A DNA stretch of 64,000 bases from Cunninghamia lanceolata (taxonomy: Eukaryota; Streptophyta; Pinopsida; Cupressales; Cupressaceae), in the NCBI GenBank assembly GCA_027924645.1, contig BSBN01000254.1:13648501-13712500 (forward strand), read 5' to 3'. Made by a program: the position numbers and the translations under genes. Below are positions 32,797 through 44,033 of this stretch, piece by piece; within the stretch, counting starts at the first letter, position 1; every line of letters begins with the position of its first letter. Under the pieces are notes generated by a model that searched no databases, had not been told where the DNA came from, and worked only from the letters and a program-made list of their open reading frames with translations.

Positions 32797-33004
32797 GTAA
32801 GTATCTCTAACCCTTTATTTCTCTCATGATGTGCTTCCCCCGTGATGTGTTATGTGTTGTTTAGGCCTCATGGGATGACCCTTGATTCTCCTGTAAGGTC
32901 TAAGATACTAGGAGACCACCTCTGTTGTGACCTTCTTCTATTTGTATCATTATTCTTCTAAATTGCCTCTCTCTAATTTCATTGTTGTGTGTTGTGTCTT
33001 ACAG
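32797..33004 (+). other. Candidate intron in the LTR element
   Basis: Donor context 'ctatag|gtaagtatct' (GT at 32797) is close to the plant consensus. The acceptor 'ttgtgtcttacag|acatag' ends at 33004 after a T-rich stretch. Length 208 bp. Ogre-type elements are known to splice out an intron between protease and reverse transcriptase, so position and quality both fit. What would be joined downstream is a short open stretch (about 33005-33150) of unknown nature. Confidence 0.5.
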
Positions 33005-33220
33005 ACATAGCATCATCCATGACCTAGGGCCACCCTCCTATGTGACTATCCCTAAGACACTTGTTTCCACTCTCTTATTTATTATTTCCCTTCCTCTTGT
33101 GTTTCCCGCGGATGACCACAAACATTTATACTAATGCAGACCTAGTGTCCCTTTCGAGAGAAATCAAAAAATGGACTTAGTTCCTAATATGATGATGGGG
33201 TTGTATATCTTATTTGATGC

Positions 33221-33601
33221 ATGGCTAGTGGAAACACTCATGCTTTTCACATAGTGAATTTGATGATGTTTTTGTCACATTTACAAACCTTAACAGTACT
33301 GCTGCTCCGTGCACCTTTGTTTGCCTTTGAATCTAGCCTTGGCGGTACTCGATTTGAAGAGCTTCGTGATGTAGCCCCATGGTTATCCTCAAACTCCAAA
33401 TTCATGGTATCACCTTGGTTCTTTGTGTGGTTAATCATATGCATTAATGTTGTTTTTTATCATGATGTTGTAGACACTAACATGTTTCTTACAAGGATGT
33501 GTTTGTGGGAACATTTGGTGATCGTTAATTACATGTCACCTCCGGGAGGCATGGGCTATGTGAAATTTGGTGTTCCCTTGTGTGTTTTCTTCCTACCTTA
33601 A
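33221..33601 (+). CDS. Hydrophobic open frame of doubtful reality
   Basis: 126 codons with two hydrophobic stretches (for example FFVWLIICINVVFYHDVV) that could be membrane segments. It sits where an envelope-like or extra frame would be in a larger element. No motif recognised, and it could be chance. Confidence 0.25.
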   Translation: MASGNTHAFHIVNLMMFLSHLQTLTVLLLRAPLFAFESSLGGTRFEELRDVAPWLSSNSKFMVSPWFFVWLIICINVVFYHDVVDTNMFLTRMCLWEHLVIVNYMSPPGGMGYVKFGVPLCVFFLP

Positions 33602-33751
33602 TGTGCTTGATATCGATGCATCATATCAACCACCTTAAGGTGGGGGCATATATAAAGTAAGCTGTCTATTATAGATTTTAGCAATGTGTTTGACCTCAAA
33701 TGCGAAGACTTGCACCCCAGAGTAGTGCATCATACATCCTGAGTTTATTTG

Positions 33752-34460
33752 CAATCAATCAATCAATCAATCAATCAATCGTGTAAGCCCTCTACAGAGG
33801 TGGGATATCGCATATATCCTTTTTATCTTAAGCCCTCTGCAGAGGCAAGGATGGTGTATTTCTCAGAGCAGATTACATCATCTTGTCATTTTCAAAAGTC
33901 CTCTGCAGAGCCAGGGAGCAGTTTTGTGACTAACTCAACTCTTAAGCATGTTTTCAGTGATTGTTGTGGTGAAGCCCAACCGTTGGTGTGTGCCTGTAAT
34001 GTGCCTGAGATGGTGTTGGACCTAGAAATAGGTACACTCCATCGTTTGTCTACCATGTTTTCTCCGTGTCTTCAAGTGTGTGTTTTGGCATGCTTGTTTT
34101 GTGTGGCATGTTTGTTACCTCATATGTAGAGACCAGTGCCCTCAAGTAGTGCTTCTTGCATTTTGGGAGGTTTTACATGTCTTGCATGTGTGTTTCCCCA
34201 TATATATAGAGACCTGCTCCCTGAGGTAGTGCATCCTGTATTATGGGAGGTTTGATTACTTTCCAGTACTTGCATTTTCATTTCATATATATGAGAAAAA
34301 TAAAAGAAAAGAAATCATGCATGTCTTCTATGCATTGACTATCTTCTATGTGTTTTGCATCACTGTAACTATCTTCTCTGTGTTTTGCATGCTTGTTATT
34401 GTCTTCTATGTGGTTGGAGTGTCTTCTCCGTGCTTGGTGTGTTCGGTGTGTTCGTGACCT
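33752..34460 (+). repeat. Repeats upstream of the 3' LTR
   Basis: Three families follow one another. 33752-33780 is an AATC tetranucleotide run. 33785-33925 has three units of about 60 bp, each opening 'aagccctctgcagagg'. From 34320 to 34450, 'atcttctatgtgttttgcat'-like units repeat. Two further copies of an 'agtgcatcctgtattatgggagg' phrase lie at 34150 and 34220. Short tandem repeats just before the purine tract are common in Tat/Ogre elements. Confidence 0.75.
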
Positions 34461-34499
34461 TACTTTAATGCATGTATTGGCCTTGTGTTTAAACATACA

Positions 34500-34516
34500 T
34501 TAAATTGGGGGCTAAA
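34500..34516 (+). promoter_or_regulatory. Polypurine tract
   Basis: 'ttaaattgggggctaaa' directly precedes the TGTAAC start of the 3' LTR and sets the plus orientation. Confidence 0.7.
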
Positions 34517-35777
34517 TGTAACGTCAAAAAATGTGACCCCCTTGGGGGATTTTCCCTCATAAGATTTAGATCCTAGGTCTTTAGCATGCATTTAGGACAT
34601 CTTAGTTCATATTTTGGCATCCCAATGGAATGAGGCCTAAGTTTCCTGGCAAAGTGGACCTAGGAGGACCCCTTGACCTTAACCCTACCCAAAATAGGGG
34701 GGAGGACTTGGACACCCATGCCCTAGTCCTACCCTATTTTGGATCAGGCCCAAAATTTAAGTGTTAGTTTATGACCGTTATTTGGTCTTTTTGCCGACAT
34801 GGTAAGTTTTGATTTTTGAAATCTTGGCTGGATTGCTTGTAGTTGCATATAAAAGCATGTTTAGGCATTAATTTGTAAAATAGATTTCAATTAAATGATT
34901 ACTAGCAAGTTATTGTGTTCTCAAGGTGATTCAAGGCTTTCATTATGTTTCAAGAGCATATTTGTGTGTTTTGTGTGTTGATATTTGTAGATTTGAGCAT
35001 CAATTTCCTCATGGAATGAAGAGCATCTTCCTGCCATAAGAGCTTCACTACAAGGTGAGATTATATTGTGTTTTCATCATTGATTCCTTTGGTTTTTGCC
35101 TTTGCCTCACAAGGGCATGCACTCTCTATCTGACAACAATGTTTGAAGACTTAGGTGTCCTCTAGGGCTTGACTGAGGCAAGCCTCTAAACACCACAACC
35201 CCCAAGCCAAATCTTGTGATTGTAGGTTATAGGTGTCACATTTGGGAAAAGTGAAGTTGCAGGAAGGATTGGCAGGCATCAAGGATTTGAGATCTGAAGA
35301 GAAGCAAGACACCAGAGCATTTCTAGGACTTGGGCACTAGCTCTAGTGTCCTCTACAAACAAATTTCTAGAAATAGAAGTTACAGGGTTGATCAATGTCA
35401 GAAGGAGGTTCAGAGCCCATGAAGAAACTAGTACCTTAGACTAGGGCACCCACTCTAGTGTCTCCGACTATTCTACTTCAGAGCCCCGAAAATAGGTACT
35501 CTATGATTTGGTATTTTACTCCTGTCTACAAGAGCTTTTTCCATTATTCATCAATTTATTTTCATATTTGCATAATTAAGGTTTTAATGGTCAATTGAGC
35601 ATAGGAGAAGGAAAATTGATAATTAAATTCCCTAATCCAAGTTTCCCTATATCTCACAAGCGAGCTAGGGTATGATAGTGCTCTCCACTTGACCCTAGAT
35701 CCTTGAATGTATAGTGGAGAGGAGGATTTAAACATCAAAACACTAAAACTTTTACAAATCCAATTTTCCACTAAACA
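34517..35777 (+). repeat. 3' LTR of the 28976-35777 element
   Basis: 1,261 bp, starts TGTAACGTC, ends CTAAACA, followed by GAATT. Confidence 0.92.
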
Positions 35778-35782
35778 GAATT

Positions 35783-36207
35783 GTAGGAATTTAACATTAT
35801 AGATTGGTTAATAGTATTGTTGTTACTAATTCTATTTGAGTGTTATTCAATTTAACATTGAAAAGGAAGCAAGTGGTGAAAAACTCAAATTGTTGAGGAG
35901 TTTGATGCAAGAAGAAAAAAAACACTACATAATTGGGTACTCTCTCCATTCGAATCTCCATTTTTTAGGTATGTCAAGTCTTTGTACATGAATGTTATTT
36001 ACATTTTCCTTAATTCTATTTGAATTACTTTATCATGCTTTATCATACATGTTTATATCACTTGTATGGTTTACATATTTTGTTTTTATATTAGTCTCGC
36101 TTTTTGATTTTATAGTTCATATACCTTGTCTATGCTTCCACTTTTGTATACATGTCTTACATTTTGCATTTATAGTTCATCATAGTTATTACTACCCAAA
36201 GAGCTTA
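35783..36207 (+). other. No gene seen between two elements
   Basis: AT-rich flank. A hydrophobic 82-codon frame (35992-36240) has no support and crosses into the next LTR. Confidence 0.6.
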
Positions 36208-36212
36208 GTCAT

Positions 36213-37321
36213 TGTTAAGGGAAAATTGGATCAAATATGAATAATAAATAATATCAATATCAAGTTACCCAAAACTCAATGGAATGGTGAACAAAGAAGG
36301 TTAATCAAACAAAGAACAATACAATTCGAACCTACTTTAATTTGAAGCTTCCATTGATCACCTATCACAATCATTTTTGTATCTATGAATGATGTCCTTA
36401 GAGAGTGCACTTCCTTGCTATGCTTCAAGAATGTCAATTGAGAATGGCAGTGATAGTATTGCAATGAAGAGGAGCTTCACAACGATGGTAGTAGTGTGTA
36501 GAAATGAATGTGATCACAAGCAATGAAGGAATTGGTGCCAAATACGCATTGTAATTCCTGTAGAGTAACAATACTTAAAGCTTGGATGATTGAAATGGAA
36601 GAATGGGGTTCAATTTATAGACTTGAGAGAATGAAGATCAACGATTGAGAATGGTTGAGGAATGTGCAACGAATAGGAAGAAGACAAGTGTCACACAAAA
36701 GTTGTTTTATTTGAGTTAACTACTTTCTTTTCTAAAGATAAGACATGCTTTTCATAACTTAGAAAGTTTTTTTCTAATCTAAGAGATATTGATAAAGACA
36801 AGGTTGATTGAGTCAATTAACTCAACTTGTGATTTTCTTTTACATGATTTGAGAGGAATTAAATAATAAATTATTTTATTTTGTGTGCATGAAGAAGAAG
36901 ACTTGTTTTTAGAAGATTTGGAAGATATTTGAAGAATTAGAAAAGCAAATTAAATAAATAAATTTATTTAATTGTTGTGTATGATTTGGAAGAATAAATA
37001 AAATATTTGATTGTATTTTATTTTTGGAGATTGAGAGGATTTAAATAAATTTGATTGATTTATTTAAATTTGGAAGAATGATTTGATTTAATTAAATAAT
37101 TAAGAATTATTTAATTGTTTGGAAGAACTTAATTAAATAAAGGATTTTATTTAATTTTGACTTTAGAAGAGGTAATTAAATATTTCGATATTTAATTAGC
37201 TTAGAGGAATGTGAATCAAATAAATAAATTTGTTTATTTATTTATTGATAGAGGAATTAGAAGGGAATAAATATTAACAATATTTATTTAGACTAAATCG
37301 TGTCATTTTTAGGCGTATACA
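36213..37321 (-). repeat. 3' LTR (left) of the 25 kb element
   Basis: 1,109 bp. It lacks a 26-bp segment present in the right copy near 60640. AT-rich palindromes of the 'aattaaataaataaatttatttaatt' type fill 36945-37260. Confidence 0.93.
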
Positions 37322-37340
37322 TTTTGCTCCTCTTTGATGC
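37322..37340 (-). promoter_or_regulatory. Polypurine tract of the 25 kb element
   Basis: Minus strand CATCAAAGAGGAGCAAAA precedes TGTATACGC. It closely parallels the tract of the 14509-24741 element. Confidence 0.85.
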
Positions 37341-37428
37341 AATGCAGTTTATGCTGTTGCTTCAAAGAATAGATTGTCTGATAATGATACATGCCCCAGT
37401 TTGCCCCTGGTACAAGTTATGATGATAG

Positions 37429-37440
37429 GATGCCCCCTCG
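37429..37440 (-). promoter_or_regulatory. Conserved G-run near the 3' LTR
   Basis: Plus strand 'gatgccccctcg', the counterpart of 15579-15590 in the other Tat-type element, at a similar distance from the LTR. Confidence 0.5.
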
Positions 37441-37619
37441 GAGATTGGACGGGAAGAAGGCAGAAGGACGAGAGACAGACAATCTCACAAAGACAAAGGG
37501 AAAACTAGGTTAGGTTTGAAGAAAATAGGATGTGTTTTAGAGAAATGGGAAGAAAAATTAGAAGAAACAAGTGCAGGAAGTAGTCATAGTCACCACCTAG
37601 CCAAATTAGGGTTTGCATG

Positions 37620-37629
37620 CTATATATAG
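37620..37629 (+). promoter_or_regulatory. TATA box of the antisense PMD gene
   Basis: 'ctatatatagg' starts about 108 bp before the ATG at 37728. This is a normal plant TATA-to-start arrangement on the plus strand, opposite to the retrotransposon's own transcription. It implies that the gene had, or has, its own promoter and does not depend on the LTR. Confidence 0.6.
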
Positions 37630-37727
37630 GAGCTAGGTCCACAGGATAATTCATTTGCACACTTGTCTTAGTTGGATTTGCTTTGGAGAGCTTAGAGCAG
37701 CATAGAGCATAGAGTAGTCAGCCAAGG

Positions 37728-37790
37728 ATGGACATTCCACGTGAGGAGCATCGATTCAAGCACGTTCGTCAATTTGACTAGCCAACAGAG
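37728..37790 (+). pseudogene. PMD gene, exon 1
   Basis: The ATG at 37728 opens 21 codons: MDIPREEHRFKHVRQFD, then TAG, then PTE. It ends at the splice donor GAG|GTAGGA. The phase (0) fits exon 2. The single in-frame TAG would truncate the protein. A short charged N-terminal exon with this position relative to the TATA box supports a gene model, though exon 1 itself carries no recognisable motif. Confidence 0.5.
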
Positions 37791-38398
37791 GTAGGACCCC
37801 TGGTATGTATCTCAAAAAATTTCCCCTAGGGTCAATTTTGATAGCCATAAATGCTAGGAGAAAACTAGGATAGATAAATGTGCTAGAACACAGTGTGGCA
37901 CATATGCCATGCGAAACCGCACATGCATGATTCTGTAGCGCCTACATGATATAAAGCCATGCATACGTGAAAGTTGTGCATGCATAGGTTTAGTCAGTGC
38001 ATGCATAATTCTGCAGTGCATTTACGGTATGTAGTGATGCATGTGTCAAAGCAGTGCATATACAGCATAGGACGACGCATGCATGGATTCTTGTAGAGCT
38101 TTTGCCAGAAGTGGTGCATGTGTCAAGAAATGACACATTTACTAGGAAATGGCTCATTTACCAACTGTTGTGGTGCATATGATATAGATAAGCAGATTAC
38201 TTAGCAAAATTGACTCCATTGGCATCCTGTTTGACACGTCAATCAATAAGCTATCTCTGAGATTGGAGGAATCTAGTCAAGGGATGTAGTGTGCTGTTTG
38301 GATCAATTTGAAATGCTAAGTTAGTTGACATGGTTCTATTGATATGTTGAGTATGGTATTTTCAATTTAGACTGATGCCTTGTTTTGTGTGCATGTAG
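37791..38398 (+). other. PMD gene intron with GTGCATGCAT-type repeats
   Basis: The intron runs from GT at 37791 to AG at 38397-38398 (acceptor 'ttgtgtgcatgtag'). Between about 37900 and 38185, ten or so units of roughly 25-30 bp repeat a core like 'gtgcatgcataattctgcag' or 'gatgcatgtgtcaaag'. The cores resemble the ATGCGC-type repeats in the leader of the same element. Confidence 0.5.
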
Positions 38399-39182
38399 GA
38401 GGATATACGAGAGATGCTTCAGTCGAGGGAGCAATTCCCTAAGCCTATGTTGCAGAGATACAGGCTAACTGAGATGGATAGGGAGGCGCTTAGTGCAATG
38501 GGACTAGATTACATCTATTTCATACCTGAGATTCAGGTGAACCACAGATTGTTGAATGCTGTAGTGGAGAGGTTTCACAGCGAGGATGGGACTTTCCACT
38601 TCCCTACTGGTGAGATGACTGTTACCTTGGAGGACATGTATAGGATTCTTCACTTGCCTATTCAGGGTGAGTTGGTGGAGTATGACCCACAAAGAGACAT
38701 AAGACTTGCCAAGTACAAGCGAGTGTTCGATGACCCAGAGCTGGTCGGGTAGGTCATCTCTTGGCAGGATATCTATGACTGTTACAACTACTTCCCAAAG
38801 ATTGTAGCAGGACTGATCAGAGGCATCGTATGCCCCGACAAGAGATCACACGGGTTCCCCATTGGATGGGGTCAGATTATGGAGAGCATGGTGACAAAGG
38901 GCACCCGGTATGCTTGGGGTGTCTGTGTACTAGCACACCTATATCACGATATGCATCAAGTGGTATATCACAAGGGTGCAAGCCTATCTGTAGGTGTATC
39001 TTTGCTACAGTTTTGGCTATGGGAGCACATAGCGATCATGAGGCCGATATGTGTTTTTGATAGGCAGAGGGGAGAGCCATATAGCTATGGCTATTCAGGA
39101 GTGATTTCCTAGCATAGGTTGGGGAAGCTTGAGTACTGGAGACATGCCTTGGATGGAGTAGACATTGTCATCTGGCATCCAT
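38399..39182 (+). pseudogene. Plant mobile domain (PMD) gene, exon 2 first part
   Basis: From the acceptor the frame runs to the copia insertion with three early stops (38750-38752 TAG, then two more near 39110). Residues read 'MLQSREQFPKPMLQRYRLTE', 'LLNAVVERFHSEDGTFHFPT', 'GEMTVTLEDMYRILHLPIQG', later 'GIVCPDKRSHGFPIGWGQIM' and 'YAWGVCVLAHLYHDMH'. The 'TFHFPTGEMTVTLEDM..ILHLPIQG' block is the hallmark of the plant mobile domain (PF10536), found in MAIN/MAIL nuclear proteins and in many plant transposons. The gene lies antisense between integrase and the 3' LTR of the Tat-type element. Loss of function is certain in this copy, because of the stops and the inserted copia. Family assignment is strong. 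Confidence 0.85.
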
Positions 39183-40475
39183 TGTTGGATCTAGGGCATA
39201 CAACTGAGAGGGGGGGTGAATCAGTTGTATAAAAACCTGCTCTACTTTAAACACTTGATTCTTCTTTGTTAGTTAATAGTATATCAATTAATCATCCATG
39301 AAAGCATAATGCACAAACACAAGAGCAGATAAACATCAACACATTGAACACCAAGATTTTGACGTGGAAAACCTGGTTAAGGGAAAAACCACGGGGTGAT
39401 TAACCCAAGGATTATTCTCTATTAGAAGAATAAGAAAAAGAATGGCACTTGCCAATTAGGGCTCACTGCCCGAGCACACTGCTCACAAGGAGGCCCACTA
39501 CCTACAAGGAGACACACTGTCTACAAGGTGATAAGAATCACAATCTTGAACTGGAGAATGACATCTCTACCATGTCTGGATCAGTTCCATTTAAGCCCAA
39601 AAGTCTCTGCTCTGCCCTTCGCACTTCTCTTTGCTATACTCCACTCATCCACATAATCCACACTCTGAAATGAACTCACAAACCTTTATTTATACAAGAC
39701 ATCGACTTAGGAACAATAATCTAAGTCAGTAATCAACCATAAGAGTATCCACAAAATGAATCACACATCCGGTCGGCCACCATAAGAACATTCGCAGGAT
39801 GAACAACTCATCTGGTCGGCTAGTCGTAACAAGAACTTCATCCGGAAGAATATCTTCAATTCCGGGCTCTACCATCAATGCGGACTAGTAACACAACCTC
39901 AAAATGATCCAAGAACCTTCACAAGCCTACCTGAATGACCAGGTACATCTGCACTTTCTCTACATACTAGAATCTCTTCTCTTCCTCATCTGGAACTTCA
40001 AGAACATAGTCTGTCGTCACTGTCATAATGCAAAGGGTACTTCCGGACCTCAAAATCATACACAACTCGAGATGACACATCACAAGGACATCCCAAACAC
40101 ACCTTCCAATCCGCAGATTAGGATTATACAATTCCAGACCTCACCGGACCTTTCTGTGATCATCTGTCACCTCTGAACACTTGCCAAAACCGGTTCCACA
40201 CAGACAGCCATAACTTCTTCAAATCTTCATGCAGACCTCTGAAATCTTAACTGAAACATCTCAGGACACATATCTACAAACCCTTTGATCGGTATCCTCT
40301 GGTTCTCAACCTATACAATACATTTTCCTTCTTCTCCTCACTGTTCTTCACTGTTTCTGACTGAGGCTAATTTTCTCAATATCCTCAGCACACTGCTCAT
40401 CCAATCCTTCTTGTCAATGCAATATGAGTATGTTGACATCAATGACAACACTGGTTCACCTTCATACTTGCAACA
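39183..40475 (-). repeat. 3' LTR (left) of the copia element
   Basis: 1,293 bp. The adjoining sense-strand purine tract CAAAGGGGGAGAT (plus 40476-40488) confirms the orientation. Confidence 0.95.
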
Positions 40476-40787
40476 ATCTCCCCCTTTGTCATTGATGGCA
40501 ACATATGATGTGAAAAACCATCAAGACAAGAACTTCTCCTTTCTGTCACAGCTCCCCCTATCAGCAACATGTCTTCTCCTCATTTATTGCTCCCCCTTTG
40601 ATCAAAAGCCACTTGTTTTTCACATGTCTTCTCTCCCCCTTTGACATCAATGGCAAAGGGCTCATACTTGCAATTCTACACATCAGAATCATACTAGCTA
40701 TTCCCTCTTAGTAGCAGCTCCCCATCATCAATCCAGATCACAAGATATGACTGTGATATCCACTAGACTGATGCACATCAGTGCATC
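40476..40787 (-). other. Copia 3' untranslated region
   Basis: Between the polyprotein stop and the purine tract lies about 310 bp. It holds several further purine-rich runs on the sense strand (plus 'agctccccctatc', 'tgctccccctttga', 'tctccccctttga'), i.e. three extra copies of the tract motif. No frame. Confidence 0.75.
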
Positions 40788-42407
40788 CTAGTTCATTACC
40801 GGAGGGGCCATGACCCCTAACTTCTCCTAGAGATATTCAAAAGAGTCCTTGGGAAGAGATTTAGTAAAGATATCTGCAATCTGATCCTTGGAGGGAACAT
40901 ACTCCAATCTAACTTCTTCCTTGTTCAATTGTTCTCTCAAAAAGTGAAACTTGATAGATATGTGCTTAGTCTTAGAATGCAATACCGGATTCTTAGAAAT
41001 ATTAATTGCACTTGAATTATCACAGAAAATTGTGATAGGCTCCTCATATTCAACTTTAATGTCTCTTAGCATCTGCTTCATCCATAAGATTTGAGTGCAA
41101 CTACCTGCTGCTGCAATGTATTCTACTTCAGTTGTAGATAGAGATATTGCATCTTGTTTCTTACTTAGCCAAGAAACCAATCTCTTTCCCAAAAAGAATG
41201 CTCCACCACTGGTGCTCTTCTGGTCGTCCACATCTCCTGCCCAATCTGCATCTGTGTAAGCATGAAGAGAGAAATCCAGATCTCTAGGGTACCATAGACC
41301 ATACTCAACTGTTCCTTTCAAGTACCTAAAAATTCTTTTGATTGCCATAACATGAGATTCTCTAGGATCAGCCTGGAATCTTGCCACAAGACCAACAGCC
41401 TGCATTATATCTGGTCTAGTCTGAGTGAGATACAACAATCCACCAATCATTGATCTATACTTTGTCTAATCTACCTTTGGAGAATCATCATCTTTGCTCA
41501 ACTTACATCTGGTTGCCATAGGAGTGTTCATTGGCTTTGAATCTTCCATACCAAATTTCCTCAATAATTCTTTTACATATTTGGTCTGACAAATGAAGAT
41601 CCCTTTCTTTATTTGAGTAATTTGCAGACCCAAGAAGAAATTCATTTCACCAAGCATAGACATTTCAAACTCACTTTTCATCTGATTTACAAAAGTTTTG
41701 CACATACTATCTCTTCCTCCAAAAATGATATCATCCACAAATACTTCAACAATCAAAATGTTTTCATGATCAATTTTGAAATATAAGTTACTGTCAGCAG
41801 TACCTTTGTTGAATCCAATCTACACAAGATGCTTATCCAACCTATCATACCATGCTCTTGGGGCTTGCTTCAATCCATAAAAAGCTTTCTTCAACTTGCA
41901 GACCATATCATCATTATCAGACAATTGAAATCCATCCAGTTGTTCAATGTAAACTTCTTCTTCCAGATCACCATTTAGGAAGGCAGACTTGACATCCATC
42001 TGATATACCTTGAAGTCTTTGAAGGCAGCAAATGCAAGGAGTAATCTGACTGCTTCAATTCTTGCCACCGGAGCAAAGATTTCTTCAAAATCAATTCCTT
42101 CTATTTGAGAGTAGCCTTTGCAGACCAATCTAGCTTTGTTTCTAATTACTTCACCAGCTTCATTCAGTTTGTTCCGGAAGACCCATTTGGTTCCAATCAC
42201 ATTCCTGTCTCTTGGTCTGGGAACAAGATCCCAAGTATGATTTTTCTTAATTTGCATTAATTCATCTTCCATTGCTTTGGTCCAGTTTTCATCATTGCAA
42301 GCTTCTTTTATTGTTTTAGGTTCAATCTTTGAAATTAGACAACATTCATCCTGATTTTGAGCAACATTCCTTCTAGTTTGCACACCTTTGTTTCTGTCAC
42401 CTATGAT
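40788..42407 (-). pseudogene. pol: Copia reverse transcriptase and RNase H
   Basis: The polyprotein frame continues from integrase with TAG at 41820-41822, 41466-41468 and 40827-40829, ending at TAG 40788-40790. Reverse transcriptase shows '[15 protein letters not shown]', '[12 protein letters not shown]', '[19 protein letters not shown]', '[17 protein letters not shown]' and the catalytic 'EVFVDDIIFGG' with both Asp kept. RNase H shows 'HAYTDADWAGDVDDQKSTSG', 'ISLSTTEVEYIAAAGS' and 'TIFCDNSSAINISKNP'. The later 'TKHISIKFHFLREQ' has Ser where copia enzymes normally have Asp. Apart from the stops there are no frameshifts. In a working element this enzyme copies the RNA in cytoplasmic particles. 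Confidence 0.93.
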
Positions 42408-42410
42408 CTA

Positions 42411-44033
42411 ATCTTCAGAGTGGTTCTGTCTTACATACCTTGGAATTTTGGGAGTATCCTGTACTGATGCTTCTTGATCAGGCTCACTCAGACCTATCTC
42501 TTCTTCCTGATTTACCAGATCAAGCTGACTCTGACTTACCGGAGAGGATTGAGTTCCTTGAACCTGAACACCATCTTGATCATCTTCATCAAACTCATAA
42601 AATCTTGAGGGCTTCTCAATTCCTTCATTAACTTTTACATTAGTGCTTTCTATCATCTTCCTCAATCTCTTATTGTAACACCGGTATGCTTTGCTTTGAG
42701 TGAAGTAACCCAAGAAAATTCCTTCATCACTTCTAGCATCAAACTTTCCTAGATCTTCATCTCTTTTAATATAACACTTGCTACCAAATACTCTGAAATA
42801 CTTCACAGTAGGAGTGATGCCAAACCAGAGTTCATAGGGGGTCTTATCGGTGTTGTTTCTGATTTGAACTCGATTGAGAGTGTAGACTGCAGTGCTAATA
42901 GCTTCTTTCCAAAACATTTGAGGGACATTTACTTCCAACATCATTGTCTTGGTAGCTTCCTGGATGGTCCATTTCTTTCTCTCAACTACTCCATTTTGCT
43001 ATGGAGTCCTAGGAGCAGACAATTGTCTCCTTATACTCTGCTTCTCACAAAAGTTAATGAACTCACCAGATGTAAATTCACCACCTCTATCAAACCTTAA
43101 ACACTTTAGTTTCAATCTGGTTTGATTCTCTACCATAGCTTTGAAGATTTTGAACTTCTCAAGGGCTTCTAATTTCTCCTTTAGGAAGGTAACCCACATC
43201 ATCCGGGAATGATCATCAATTAGCAACGTGAGATATCTATCACCTTGTAGACTCTTGATTCTTGTCGGACCATAGAGATCAGTATGTACTAATTCCAACA
43301 ATCCGGTAGAGGACTGATCTTTGCTTTTGAAGGAGACTCTACTCTGTTTACCTAGCTGACATTCTTTGTACAAACTATTTGTAGGTTTCATCAATTTTGG
43401 AAGATCTCTTACAGCCTGAATATTGCTTATCTTGATGATGTTATCAAAATTTACATGACACAATCTTCTATGCCATAACCAACTCTGATCAACTTGAACA
43501 AACAGACAACTTTTATTTGAACCAACCAGATGAAAGATATTACCTTTTGTTTGAGTACCGGATGCAATTTCAGTTCCGAAGCTTGTAAAGATTCTGCATT
43601 TTCCATTCTTGAACCGGAGATCATAGCCTTTGTCCACTAACTGACCAACACTGAGAAGATTGTGCTTCAATCCTTCAACATATAGTACATTACCTATTTT
43701 GCTCTTTCCATCAAAGGAAATAGTTCCCCTATCTCTGATTCTGCCAGCAGAATTGTCACCAAACTTTACCATTCCTCCTTCATTCCTTTCCAAATCCAAG
43801 AATTTATTCTTGTCACCAGTCATATGGTGAGAACATCCACTGTCAATGACCCAATCATCCTTTTCTTCCACTTGAGCAGCCAAAGCTCTTTCCACAACCT
43901 TGTGATTGATAGATTCAGAGGATATTGAATCTTCTTCCTTGATGGCAATAAACACCCATTCATTTCTGGATTTGCTTCCTAGTTCTGATTCATCATCTAT
44001 TACTCCTTCATTGTCATCTTCTTCATGAACATA
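42411..44033 (-). pseudogene. pol: Copia protease and integrase
   Basis: Same frame. The protease active site is 'WVIDSGCSHHMTGD' with D-S-G intact. The pre-integrase zinc region reads 'WLWHRRLCHVNFDN' and then 'NSLYKECQLGKQS': both His are present, but the first of the two Cys is Tyr, so zinc binding would be impaired. Core integrase has 'HTDLYGPTRIKSLQGDRY' and 'LLIDDHSRMMWVTFLKEK', then 'DRGGEFTSGEF', after which a TAG (42999-43001) falls within the conserved PQQNG-like stretch. The segment after it, 'KCYIKRDEDLGKFDARSDEG', includes the usual 'FLGY' motif. A TAG at 42408-42410 precedes reverse transcriptase. The frame is otherwise unbroken. Confidence 0.93.

Larger units (their letters stand above)
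28976..35777 (+). mobile_element. LTR element with a protease-like domain only, plus strand
   Basis: LTRs at 28976-30229 and 34517-35777 are flanked by a perfect GAATT target duplication (28971-28975 and 35778-35782). The 3' LTR starts TGTAACGTC and ends CTAAACA; the 5' copy has mutated ends. By eye the LTRs are a little over 90% alike, making this the oldest of the complete insertions here. The 4.3 kb interior holds a tandem-repeat leader, a protease-like frame, a basic/acidic frame, a plausible intron and short repeats before the purine tract. No reverse transcriptase or integrase was found. The protease sequence points to the Tat side of gypsy. Confidence 0.92.

Noticed and set aside
33749..34129. 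126-codon plus-strand frame starting MQSINQSINQS
   Set aside because: It covers the AATC run and 60-bp repeats; no domain.
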